This document shows positions 23,534 to 29,709 of a stretch of DNA of 32,412 nucleotides, in pieces. The translations under genes were made by a program, and so were the position numbers. How positions within the stretch are numbered: position 1 is the stretch's first letter; every line of letters starts with the position of its first letter. Source of the stretch: a virus. The DNA lies in IMG/VR virus record IMGVR_UViG_3300049914_000192, positions 1 to 32,412 of that record; one strand, 5' to 3'. The notes beneath the pieces are model-generated. The model was given only the letters and a program-made list of their open reading frames with translations, was not told where the DNA came from and searched no databases.

Positions 23534-23861
23534 CTTCCTTCAAGGTCAAAATCGTACTGTTCACGATCTCGTTTAAAAGCCTCAGGGCTTGTTTCTTCCC
23601 TTGCGCTCGATACACCGCCACTCCTTCCAGCTCATCAGCGTCCTTCGCGGCTTGCATCATGATCCCATTTATGATGTCAGAAAGCACCCCCCATCCCTGG
23701 CTCTGGAGCAGCGCCTCCAGCGCCTCCGCCCGCGCTCGCAAGGCCTGCTTCTGCAGGAGAAGGTCCTCCTCCTCCTGTGAAGGCTGGGCCTGGGGCCGCA
23801 CCAGTCGCGGCTGTTCCGGGTAAGGGTTCTTGAGATCCTGTGATTTGTCCAAGTGGTCCAC
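23523..23861 (-). CDS. Portal-downstream accessory protein (112 aa) overlapping portal 3' end
   Basis: The frame opens with a GTG at 23861; a TTG three codons later has better spacing from AGAGGTGG, so the first residues are uncertain. The first 30 residues are Pro/Gln-rich. Then comes a helical part of a type often found just after the portal in phages (ALEALLQSQGWGVLSDIINGIM, DADELEGVAVYRAQGKKQALRLLNEIV). It overlaps the portal gene by 185 bases in another frame. The role is unknown. The stop lies in a GC-rich palindrome, eight bases before the leader of the scaffold gene. Confidence 0.7.
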   Translation of the reverse strand: MDHLDKSQDLKNPYPEQPRLVRPQAQPSQEEEDLLLQKQALRARAEALEALLQSQGWGVLSDIINGIMMQAAKDADELEGVAVYRAQGKKQALRLLNEIVNSTILTLKEDDA

Positions 23862-25686
23862 CTCTCATTGCTTGTTGGCTCTCCGAGAGCATCTTCTGCA
23901 GATCCAGCATCGCTTCGAGTTTCTTATACTCCGGTACATACTTCCCAGTATCCTCCTCTCCGAAGAATTTCATCGCTTCTTCCATCATGCGAGAGCGCGC
24001 GGTGTAGATCCTCGCCATGTACTTCCACATTTCCGGCGCAGCCTGCATCATCATCTGGCCTTGAGGTCCGAAGAGCATCTGAACCACCGGGAAAGTTTGC
24101 TCGAAATACATGCTCGAGAGTTGAGTTCTCGTGAGAAGATTCTGTCTCTTCATCTCAAACGTCTGTTCGACATCAGAAGTTCTCACCGCGAACCTCAACC
24201 TTATCGGAATCTGTGCCTTCGGTATCGAGAGAGCCTGCTCCAGGGTAAGAAGCTCACCATCCGCGAGCCTTGAGATTTCCCTCTCATTCGCTATAACCTC
24301 GTCCTTATGATGGATGAGCTGCAGAAGTATCAGGTAACCAATCATCCCCCAGGAGTCCTCGATTCCTTCCGAGACGCTTCCAAACACTCCAGATCCCTGT
24401 TTGATCCGCATCTGCATCAAGCCGGGTGAGTCGCGAGTCTTCACTGTTGAGTCCGCAAATCCACCTTGCGCATCTCCCATTCCCGTCGCTTTTTGCGCAT
24501 ACATCAAGCTCATCTGCTCAGCCTGGAGCGAGATCATCCCTGGCTCGGGAAGCTTGATAACCGAAAGATCCCGACTCGGATCATCCAGCATCCAGATCTT
24601 CGCAGGGTAGATCGGCTCGTCAGCCTTCGGTCCTGAGTTCTTCCTCGCGGAGAACATCGGGATGACGGAAGCGTGAATCGCGTCGATCCTCGCGTTGTGG
24701 ATCATCGTGCCTTCTTCCTGCATGTGATCCGTCATGTGTCCAACACCGATGCCTTCACGCCTGAAAGGCCTAAGAAGGAACTCAAATCCTTCTATCGGTC
24801 TCCAACCGAGTTCGTTATAACCTTCTCTTAAGACAAGCCCAGAGTTCAGTTCTACAGTTACAACACAATCACGCCAGCGCCCTTCGATCTCCCAGAAGAA
24901 GTACACCTCGTGCAGGTCCCAGATTCCAGAATCGTTCAACTGCATCCCGCCCTCTCGGGCCTGCTGACTTTCCTCTGAGTCGCTCGGGCGGATCCGCGCC
25001 CACTTCTCCAGCTCATCGACTCCTTCGTAAAAACCCTGCTCACCAAGCTGCTGGATCTCGGGCCAGGTCTTATGAAGAACGCACGCGACCCAGGGTGCCG
25101 TCTGGATATCCTGGTATGCTTCGCGAGTCAGGAAGTCCTCCGCGGGAATCGCGACGATCTCCGGTCCTTCATGAAGCTTTACTGTGCTATCCGCCATGAT
25201 GCCTGTTCCCGGCTCGGTTTCTGTTATGATCCATTCTCTCCTGGTCCAGGGAACTTTAACCGCGCAGAATCCCAAACTTCCCGTCTCGTAATGAACCGTC
25301 TTACTTCGCTTCTTCCGGTCGAGATCATTCCGAGACTCGCTCAGGATATCAAAGTACTTCGTCAGGATCTTCGAGATCTCGAGGTCTTCGGGGTTGTCTT
25401 CTTTAACAGGTGAGATCGTCCAGAACGGATGGATCGCCCCAAACATGTTGTTGAGGTTGGCATAAACAGTGTTGGTGTTGCTCATGCTTATCGGAGGAAC
25501 AACGTTACTCGAAACCCGATTACTCCCGGGGAAGTTCTTCCGTTCGTACTCCGGAAGAGCTTCTCTCTGCCTTCTCCACCGGTCCCACTTCTTTCTCCTG
25601 CCTTCCATTTCAGACTCTGCGTGTGAGACTTCACTCGTTATCCAGCTCACCGCTTCCTCACGGTCTTCATCATCGGTAAAAAGCAT
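23677..25686 (-). CDS. Portal protein (669 aa)
   Basis: ATG at 25686 (MLFTDDEDREEAVSWI) with AAGGAGAC upstream. The central part resembles podovirus portal proteins: conserved segments YFDILSESRNDLDRKKRSKTVHYETGSLGFCAVKVPW, DFLTREAYQDIQTAPWVACVLHKTW, RDCVVTVELNSGLVLREGYNELGWRPIEGFEFLLRPFRREGIGVGHMTDHMQEEGTMIHNARID (quoted in pieces of the family pattern) and IMMNQ-like helical barrel parts follow. The C-terminal approximately 70 residues are Gly/Pro/Ala-rich and disordered. The portal forms the dodecameric ring for DNA entry at one capsid vertex. It follows the large terminase after a 14-base gap, as expected. Confidence 0.85.
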   Translation of the reverse strand: MLFTDDEDREEAVSWITSEVSHAESEMEGRRKKWDRWRRQREALPEYERKNFPGSNRVSSNVVPPISMSNTNTVYANLNNMFGAIHPFWTISPVKEDNPEDLEISKILTKYFDILSESRNDLDRKKRSKTVHYETGSLGFCAVKVPWTRREWIITETEPGTGIMADSTVKLHEGPEIVAIPAEDFLTREAYQDIQTAPWVACVLHKTWPEIQQLGEQGFYEGVDELEKWARIRPSDSEESQQAREGGMQLNDSGIWDLHEVYFFWEIEGRWRDCVVTVELNSGLVLREGYNELGWRPIEGFEFLLRPFRREGIGVGHMTDHMQEEGTMIHNARIDAIHASVIPMFSARKNSGPKADEPIYPAKIWMLDDPSRDLSVIKLPEPGMISLQAEQMSLMYAQKATGMGDAQGGFADSTVKTRDSPGLMQMRIKQGSGVFGSVSEGIEDSWGMIGYLILLQLIHHKDEVIANEREISRLADGELLTLEQALSIPKAQIPIRLRFAVRTSDVEQTFEMKRQNLLTRTQLSSMYFEQTFPVVQMLFGPQGQMMMQAAPEMWKYMARIYTARSRMMEEAMKFFGEEDTGKYVPEYKKLEAMLDLQKMLSESQQAMRGGPLGQITGSQEPLPGTAATGAAPGPAFTGGGGPSPAEAGLASAGGGAGGAAPEPGMGGAF

Positions 25687-25700
25687 GTTTCCGTCTCCTT

Positions 25701-27443
25701 TCAGTATCCGGTGAGGTTACTAACAAACCTCTCGTCTCTTCTTTCACTCTCTCGAAGTCTTATTTCTTCATCTTCATCCGGAGGGGGGTTTGCATCGCTA
25801 AGCGCTTTCTCGCTCGCATCGAGAAGATCTTTCCGCCACTTCGACTGGGGGAAGACTTTCAGTTCCTGCTTAAGTTCGATGTCCTCGCCCCAAACCGCGT
25901 AGATCTTGCCCTTTGCGAGAAGAGGTTGCAGCTTCATTCGGATTCTCGCATCTTTATCCCCACCCGCAGGAACCGGCTTGAAGTAAAGAGGAAAGTCCTG
26001 AAGGAGCGCTTCTTTCTGCAAGATCGGCGCGAGCACTTTTTGCATCGCCGCAGCTTCCACGATGCAGCGTGAGACAGAACCGGAAAACTTCCTCGCCCCT
26101 TCGAAGACATACCCCATCCATCTTATCGGATCGAAGTAGCCGACCTTTCTCCAGAGAAGAACGCAGTTCCAGGAAGCATCCACGGCCCAGATGCAGATCG
26201 CCGTCCTGGAGGTCTTTGCCGAGATATCCCGATCTGTGCTGGCAGGATCTATTGCCATGACCACGTCAAAGGCCGACAGCGGCTTCGCCGCTGCCGGCTC
26301 GTCAAAGTTTGGATCTCCTTCGAGGAGGATCGAGTATCTTCCGCTCTTCTCATCCCACTCAAGTGAAGCGGGTTTGATCTTGAAATCGCTGAACTCGACG
26401 AGACCCGTCTTCGCTGGTCGATTCATACTTTGAGTCATCGCTCCCCAGTAATCATCTTCCATTTGGTTCGAGAGATCTTTGCTCGTGAGCACTTCGGGGC
26501 AGACTTCAACTCCATCTTCGATCCCGAGGCGATTGTACACAACCCAGGTTCCATCCTTCTTCTCCTCGAACTCGTCACAAACATAACCGAGAAAGAGCTT
26601 CGCATCTTCGACGATGAGCGCGCTAGGGTCATCTATGCTGAATCTCGTCATCGGAAAGATGATCCTGCTTCTACGCTGTGAGCGCAGGAGCGCTCTTCGG
26701 TTTGTCTTGAACCACTGAAGCTTGCTCATCATGTTTAAGTTACCCATGTGTTCGACGTCCAGATCGTCCAGTCCGGCGAGATCGTCAGGGTTGAAGAGGG
26801 TGAAATGTAAACCTTCCGATGCGGCCCCGACACCGATGGCATACACAGAAGGTTCAGTATAGTTTCTGCTTCGTCCGGGGAAAACGATCTCGCTGTCGTT
26901 CCAACGCTTTGCGTCCTTGAGGGGTACACACTCAGGGTAACAGGCTCGGTATAGCTCATTTTTCTCAACACTCACTTTGATGACTCCGCGAAACGCGGCG
27001 GCTTTCGTTGCGGTCGCATTCGCGATCGCGATGCACTCGTTCTGGTTTCGGGTCAGTTCCCAATGATCCGAGCCGTGGGTCATGATGGTTGATTTTAAGA
27101 ACCCTCTCGGGAGGAGGATTGCTGCTCTCGAACCCGGAGCCATACAGTGCTCCGACTGTCTGAAGTTACACATCTCCCGATGGAGGTCTTCGTTGAGTTC
27201 ATCATACGGACCTGCCGAGCCGAGGATGAATTTGAGGAAAAACCATAAGGAAACGAAGCCGAGTTGGCGCAAGAGTGTGATGAAAGCTGAAGTGTCGGGA
27301 AAATTCCTGGAGGAAACCTCCGAAATGAGCTGCTTGACGATCAACTGAGCGCTTGAAACGTTCTCCTTCGAGAAAAGAGGAGCTTTTTCGTGCTCGAGGA
27401 TGTAAAAATCAGGTCCGGGGAGAGGTCTTCGCTCTTCGTTCAT
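25701..27443 (-). CDS. terL: Terminase large subunit (580 aa)
   Basis: ATG at 27443 overlaps the small terminase stop (ATGA). An N-terminal ATPase contains PRGFLKST at about residues 112-119 as a modified Walker A (P-loop Lys117). A Walker B-like hydrophobic run ending in FNPDD is at about 216-221. The C-terminal RNase H-like nuclease has MAIDPAS (Asp399) as first metal ligand, IVEAAA (Glu463) as second, and a likely Asp near DLLDASEKAL as third. The protein packages DNA into proheads and cuts concatemers. Size and position beside portal and small subunit agree with this. Confidence 0.88.
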   Translation of the reverse strand: MNEERRPLPGPDFYILEHEKAPLFSKENVSSAQLIVKQLISEVSSRNFPDTSAFITLLRQLGFVSLWFFLKFILGSAGPYDELNEDLHREMCNFRQSEHCMAPGSRAAILLPRGFLKSTIMTHGSDHWELTRNQNECIAIANATATKAAAFRGVIKVSVEKNELYRACYPECVPLKDAKRWNDSEIVFPGRSRNYTEPSVYAIGVGAASEGLHFTLFNPDDLAGLDDLDVEHMGNLNMMSKLQWFKTNRRALLRSQRRSRIIFPMTRFSIDDPSALIVEDAKLFLGYVCDEFEEKKDGTWVVYNRLGIEDGVEVCPEVLTSKDLSNQMEDDYWGAMTQSMNRPAKTGLVEFSDFKIKPASLEWDEKSGRYSILLEGDPNFDEPAAAKPLSAFDVVMAIDPASTDRDISAKTSRTAICIWAVDASWNCVLLWRKVGYFDPIRWMGYVFEGARKFSGSVSRCIVEAAAMQKVLAPILQKEALLQDFPLYFKPVPAGGDKDARIRMKLQPLLAKGKIYAVWGEDIELKQELKVFPQSKWRKDLLDASEKALSDANPPPDEDEEIRLRESERRDERFVSNLTGY

Positions 27444-27937
27444 CGCTCGCGGCCTCCGGACGCATTTCGAGCTGGTTTTTTCGGGGTTTTCTTTCTTCCA
27501 GAAACCCCAAGCTGGTGAACTGGCTTGGCAAGGAGAGCGCGAACATCGGAAGGAAGGTCGACGGAAGCCGCCGACGAGGAGTTTTCATTAATTAACAGTC
27601 CTTTCTGTGCTTCCGCAACACCGAGAACCTTTCCGATACCGAGAAGAGCGGCGATGAGGGCTTGAGCGGGGAGGATCGAGGATGGAGCACGAGGCAGGGA
27701 GGAGTCGGCCTTGCCGAAACCGATGCGATCCAGGATCGCTTGAGCTGCGGGAACCGCTTCTTTGTCATCGCCATGCTCGGTTATCTGGGCGAGGCGAAGC
27801 GCTGCAGTAGGACCAGCGCGCTCCAGGATGTCGCGAGTTTCGGTTTTGGAAGGACTGGAAGACTTCTTTGACTTCTTTTGGGAAGAGGGTGAGAGGATCT
27901 CGCTTACTGGATCGGAAAACTCTTCGTCTTCTTCCAT
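27440..27937 (-). CDS. terS: Terminase small subunit (165 aa)
   Basis: I prefer the ATG at 27937 (MEEDEEFSDPV). An earlier in-frame ATG (27949) overlaps a candidate -10 element. The protein has a Ser/Lys-rich N-terminal region and then a helical segment RAGPTAALRLAQITEHGDDKEAVPAAQAILDRIGFGK. This matches a small terminase family's oligomerisation region (the AILDR motif is common in phage small terminases). A hydrophobic helix (LIAALLGIGKVLG) and a basic C-terminus (RKKTPKKPARN) follow. It binds the packaging site and hands DNA to the large subunit. The start of the large subunit gene overlaps its stop by four bases. Confidence 0.7.
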   Translation of the reverse strand: MEEDEEFSDPVSEILSPSSQKKSKKSSSPSKTETRDILERAGPTAALRLAQITEHGDDKEAVPAAQAILDRIGFGKADSSLPRAPSSILPAQALIAALLGIGKVLGVAEAQKGLLINENSSSAASVDLPSDVRALLAKPVHQLGVSGRKKTPKKPARNASGGRER

Positions 27938-27944
27938 TAAGGAG

Positions 27945-27973
27945 AACATATCACAGCGCAACCATGGGTGCAA
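27945..27973 (-). promoter_or_regulatory. Candidate late promoter (extended -10)
   Basis: On the leftward strand TTGCAC (27973-27968), a 17-base spacer, and TATGTT (27950-27945). A TG dinucleotide sits one base before the -10 hexamer (extended -10 pattern TGATATGTT). The start site would fall at about 27937-27939, on or next to the ATG of the small terminase. The -35 is poor (TTG only), so confidence is moderate. Confidence 0.4.
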
Positions 27974-28064
27974 CGCTACCTGATCTCAGGATGTTAGTGG
28001 ATTTTTTTTGCTTGTGAGTGGGGGAGATACCACCCCCGCGGCGCGCGCGTTTCCAAAAGGGGGT

Positions 28065-28081
28065 GCGGGTCGGCGACCCGC
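28065..28081. repeat. Palindrome next to terminator
   Basis: GCGGGTC (28065-28071), GGC, GACCCGC (28075-28081). Perfect 7-bp arms, no T-tract; it lies just beyond the terminator at 28087-28121 in the leftward direction. Confidence 0.55.
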
Positions 28082-28086
28082 TGGGC

Positions 28087-28121
28087 AAAAAAAAACCCCT
28101 GCGCTACGCTGCGCAGGGGTT
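28087..28121 (-). terminator. Strong intrinsic terminator of the two-gene mini-operon
   Basis: Minus strand: AACCCCTGCGC (28121-28111), loop AGCGTA, GCGCAGGGGTT (28104-28094), continuing as a run of nine Ts (28095-28087). The 9-bp GC-rich stem followed directly by a T run is a textbook intrinsic terminator. It lies 15 bases after the stop of the 58-aa gene and isolates that mini-operon from the late promoter region. Confidence 0.85.
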
Positions 28122-28135
28122 AGGGTGTAGCTACG

Positions 28136-28312
28136 CTACCGTGCCACGTTGTCGAGAAAGCGGGTCCAGCGAGCCTCGCTCATCCGACCATAGTCCAGCA
28201 GGTATCCTTGCCGATCTGTCGCGCACCATGTTCGAGAGAGTCTATCCAACACCACCTTGATACCTTGACGCGTTGACAGAATGCGATACCTTGCGCGCTT
28301 GCGGGGGGCCAC
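28136..28312 (-). CDS. Overlooked 58-aa basic protein, GTG start
   Basis: Read directly from the gap between a terminator and the 80-aa gene. GTG at 28312-28310 follows the upstream stop (TAG, 28317-28315) by two bases; AGGGTGAG lies upstream. The product starts VAPRKRARYRILST and is basic, with 11 Arg and 2 Lys. It shows a Trp/Tyr-rich pattern (LSRTWCATDRQGYLLDYGRMSEARWTRFLDNVAR) suggesting a small beta-alpha fold. The stop lies 15 bases before the strong terminator, as expected for the last gene of a transcript. No family is recognised; a nucleic-acid-binding role would fit the charge but is only inference. Confidence 0.6.
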   Translation of the reverse strand: MAPRKRARYRILSTRQGIKVVLDRLSRTWCATDRQGYLLDYGRMSEARWTRFLDNVAR

Positions 28313-28314
28313 TG

Positions 28315-28557
28315 CTACTCACCCTTTTCTGAAAGCTCGCTTGCATGTTCGGCGAGGAAAGAAGTGATCGTTTCCGCCATGCCGAGGATGCGCGGCCATT
28401 CTGAAGCGTAGAACGTCACGGGAAAGCGGCGAATACCGTAAAGCGATACGCCACCTTTTGCGCTCACCTTAAGCGAGAGTGTGCTCCTGTGCGCGAGCTT
28501 CGCCTTAAGCGCCGCATTCTCCGCAAGGACCTGTGCCATCGTTAGTGTGGTCGCCAT
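28315..28557 (-). CDS. Conserved phage protein, 'VSLYGIRRFPVTFYASEW' family (80 aa)
   Basis: I place the start at the ATG at 28557 (MATTLTMAQVLAEN), after AGGAG; the open frame runs 19 codons further upstream without a ribosome site. A helical N-terminal part (AQVLAENAALKAKL) is followed by LKVSAKGGVSLYGIRRFPVTFYASEWPRIL. This pattern is shared by many phage, and some large-virus, small proteins (KGalSVYGLgRFPVTLYxeQW), whose function is not known. The C-terminus is helical (MAETITSFLAEHASEL). It is the first gene of the mini-operon placed between the intergenic array and the late promoter. Function unknown. Confidence 0.75.
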   Translation of the reverse strand: MATTLTMAQVLAENAALKAKLAHRSTLSLKVSAKGGVSLYGIRRFPVTFYASEWPRILGMAETITSFLAEHASELSEKGE

Positions 28558-28724
28558 GTGATGCTCCTGCCGATCGGCCGGGCGCTGCCGGTTCCGTTTC
28601 GACATCGGCAGCATACCACGAGGTTTTCCAAGAACCTCAGTAAAAGATTACCTCGGTATGTAGTATTGAGAGTGGTAACGCGAACGTATATCCTCCTTGT
28701 GAGACTGTGCGAAGCTTTGTTATC

Positions 28725-28750
28725 ATCGCATAAGCTCGCGCTTATACGAT
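28725..28750. repeat. Imperfect inverted repeat (11-bp arms)
   Basis: ATCGCATAAGC (28725-28735), TCGC, GCTTATACGAT (28740-28750): 10 of 11 pairs. It could be an operator; no T-tract. Confidence 0.55.
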
Positions 28751-28795
28751 GCTAAGCATACCTGAAGAAACAGCAAAAATCGCGAGGATCGCCAA

Positions 28796-28898
28796 GGGCG
28801 TGTTTTCGAGGCTCGGGAGGTAAAATCATACGCCAAAGGGCCCGAAAACGCGCCCCAGACCCGTTTTGAGGGCTTCTGGGGCAGTTCTGGGATGCCCC
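28796..28898. repeat. Chain of three overlapping inverted repeats
   Basis: Stem 1: 28796-28808 with 28843-28855 (13 pairs, one G-U if transcribed rightward). Stem 2: 28852-28859 with 28875-28882 (8 bp), with an inner 3-bp stem. Stem 3: 28878-28883 with 28893-28898 (6 bp). Stem 1 and stem 2 share bases 28852-28855; stem 2 and stem 3 share bases 28878-28882. So they cannot all form together. Confidence 0.6.
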
Positions 28899-28935
28899 GA
28901 ATCCGAAACAATCAGAGATTTTCCAAACAACTAAC

Positions 28936-28950
28936 GTACTACTGTAGTAC
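28936..28950. repeat. GTACTAC array, outer palindrome P1
   Basis: GTACTAC (28936-28942), T, GTAGTAC (28944-28950). Perfect 15-base palindrome with 7-bp arms. It is an inverted copy of P2 over 17 bases. Confidence 0.85.
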
Positions 28951-28978
28951 ATGATTAGTACACGATTGATTTCATCTA

Positions 28979-29020
28979 ATTCTATATACTATATATAATA
29001 ATATAATAATAATAATAATA
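28979..29020. other. AT-rich tract with (AAT)n run
   Basis: Almost pure A/T, with TATATA and repeated AAT/ATA units, between P1 and the left direct pair of the array. Easy melting would suit an origin or promoter; it contains several -10-like hexamers on both strands, so none is decisive. Confidence 0.6.
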
Positions 29021-29038
29021 GTAGTACATAGTAGTACA
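29019..29038. repeat. GTACTAC array, left direct pair D
   Basis: GTAGTAC at 29021-29027 and 29031-29037, 10 bases apart in the same orientation. The 20 bases are the exact reverse complement of 29083-29102. Confidence 0.85.
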
Positions 29039-29082
29039 GTCCCTCGAAGAAGAGGATGATGAAATTGAAAAGGGTGTCATCG

Positions 29083-29102
29083 TGTACTACTATGTACTAC
29101 TA
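29083..29102. repeat. GTACTAC array, right direct pair D'
   Basis: GTACTAC at 29084-29090 and 29094-29100. Perfect 20-base inverted copy of 29019-29038; 44 bases separate the arms. Confidence 0.85.
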
Positions 29103-29166
29103 ATCCTGACTAAAACACTCTATTCCTTACCCAGTAAGCACTTACACGATTTCAACCCTTACAACT

Positions 29167-29187
29167 GATGTACTACAGTAGTACATC
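29167..29187. repeat. GTACTAC array, outer palindrome P2
   Basis: GATGTACTAC (29167-29176), A, GTAGTACATC (29178-29187). Perfect palindrome with 10-bp arms. Confidence 0.85.
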
Positions 29188-29273
29188 TGTTGTATGAAAA
29201 CCTTCTGTATGTTTCACTTTCGGGGCATCGCGCCGCGAAGCGCAAGACCACCACTTCCCCCTCTTCAACCAAC

Positions 29274-29304
29274 AAAAAGAGCGCGAGTCTCCTCTCGCGC
29301 TCTT
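29274..29304 (-). terminator. Strong intrinsic terminator of the right-hand operon
   Basis: Minus strand: AAGAGCGCGAG (29304-29294), loop AGGAGA, CTCGCGCTCTT (29287-29277), with the T run TTTTT at 29278-29274. Eleven-bp stem. It lies 18 bases after the stop of the 123-aa gene. Confidence 0.85.
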
Positions 29305-29322
29305 ATTCGGCACCTTCTGCGC

Positions 29323-29694
29323 CTAAGGACCAAACACCTTTAGCACCGAGAGCAGCGCAGCCCTCACAGTCCACGGGTTCGTAGTCGTCCCAGGTTTCAT
29401 CTCACGAATCACCCAGCCGACAAAGTAGTGCTTCAAGCTCTCGTAAGGTGTTCCATCCTTCGTCTCTGCCCACCACTCTCTGACCTGTCGCAGCGGCATC
29501 CACTGCCCGCCAAACATGCACCCGCTCACGGAAGCCACCCCGATAATCGGATTCTCCTCCTCATCCCAATCATGTTGGCCCCTGGTCGCGCTGACGATGA
29601 ATGAGTAAACAGAACCATCTCCCGGTTCCATCTTCACGTTCATTGCAACAGTCGGCTCCAACTCACAGTAAAACTCAAGTGTCTGTTTTTCCAC
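29323..29694 (-). CDS. Hypothetical protein (123 aa)
   Basis: GTG at 29694 (VEKQTLEFYCELEPTV), five bases after AGGAAGG. The protein is soluble, rich in Trp and acidic residues (RGQHDWDEEENPIIGVAS, QVREWWAETKDGTPYESLKHYFVGW). It ends in a helical segment (WTVRAALLSVLKVFGP). It is the last gene of the right-hand operon and precedes a strong terminator. No family recognised; function unknown. Confidence 0.7.
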   Translation of the reverse strand: MEKQTLEFYCELEPTVAMNVKMEPGDGSVYSFIVSATRGQHDWDEEENPIIGVASVSGCMFGGQWMPLRQVREWWAETKDGTPYESLKHYFVGWVIREMKPGTTTNPWTVRAALLSVLKVFGP

Positions 29695-29709
29695 CTTATC
29701 CTTCCTTTT

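Larger units (their letters stand above)
28558..29273. other. Gene-poor regulatory region
   Basis: No convincing gene lies here on either strand; the short ORFs have poor composition. In order along the plus strand it holds an imperfect inverted repeat (28725-28750), a chain of three overlapping inverted repeats (28796-28898), a symmetric array of eight GTACTAC/GTAGTAC half-sites (28936-29187) and an AT-rich tract (about 28979-29020). It must supply a promoter for the leftward genes at 28557, since the preceding operon ends in a terminator at 29274-29304. Confidence 0.7.

Noticed and set aside
28002-28009. Run of eight Ts on the plus strand, possible rightward terminator
   Set aside because: No hairpin stem precedes it and no rightward gene ends nearby.
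28038-28049. Alternating GC tract as possible Z-DNA
   Set aside because: Too short (about 9 bases of strict alternation) to argue for a structural role.
28273-28278. TTGACA hexamer on the plus strand, a possible -35
   Set aside because: It lies inside the 58-aa leftward gene and no -10-like sequence follows at 16-19 bases.
28690-28705. AAGGAGGATATACG on the minus strand, looking like a strong ribosome site
   Set aside because: No ATG, GTG or TTG at usable spacing follows it.
28852-28882. Hairpin as an intrinsic terminator
   Set aside because: No T-tract on either strand after the stem; kept only as part of the overlapping repeat chain.
28770-28900. Possible tRNA because of paired arms and a TTCGAGGC segment
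   Set aside because: No cloverleaf with anticodon arm and acceptor stem can be drawn.
28723-28952. Two leftward ORFs of 62 and 66 codons in the intergenic region
   Set aside because: No ribosome site, biased composition, and they run through the inverted-repeat chain; better explained as chance frames.
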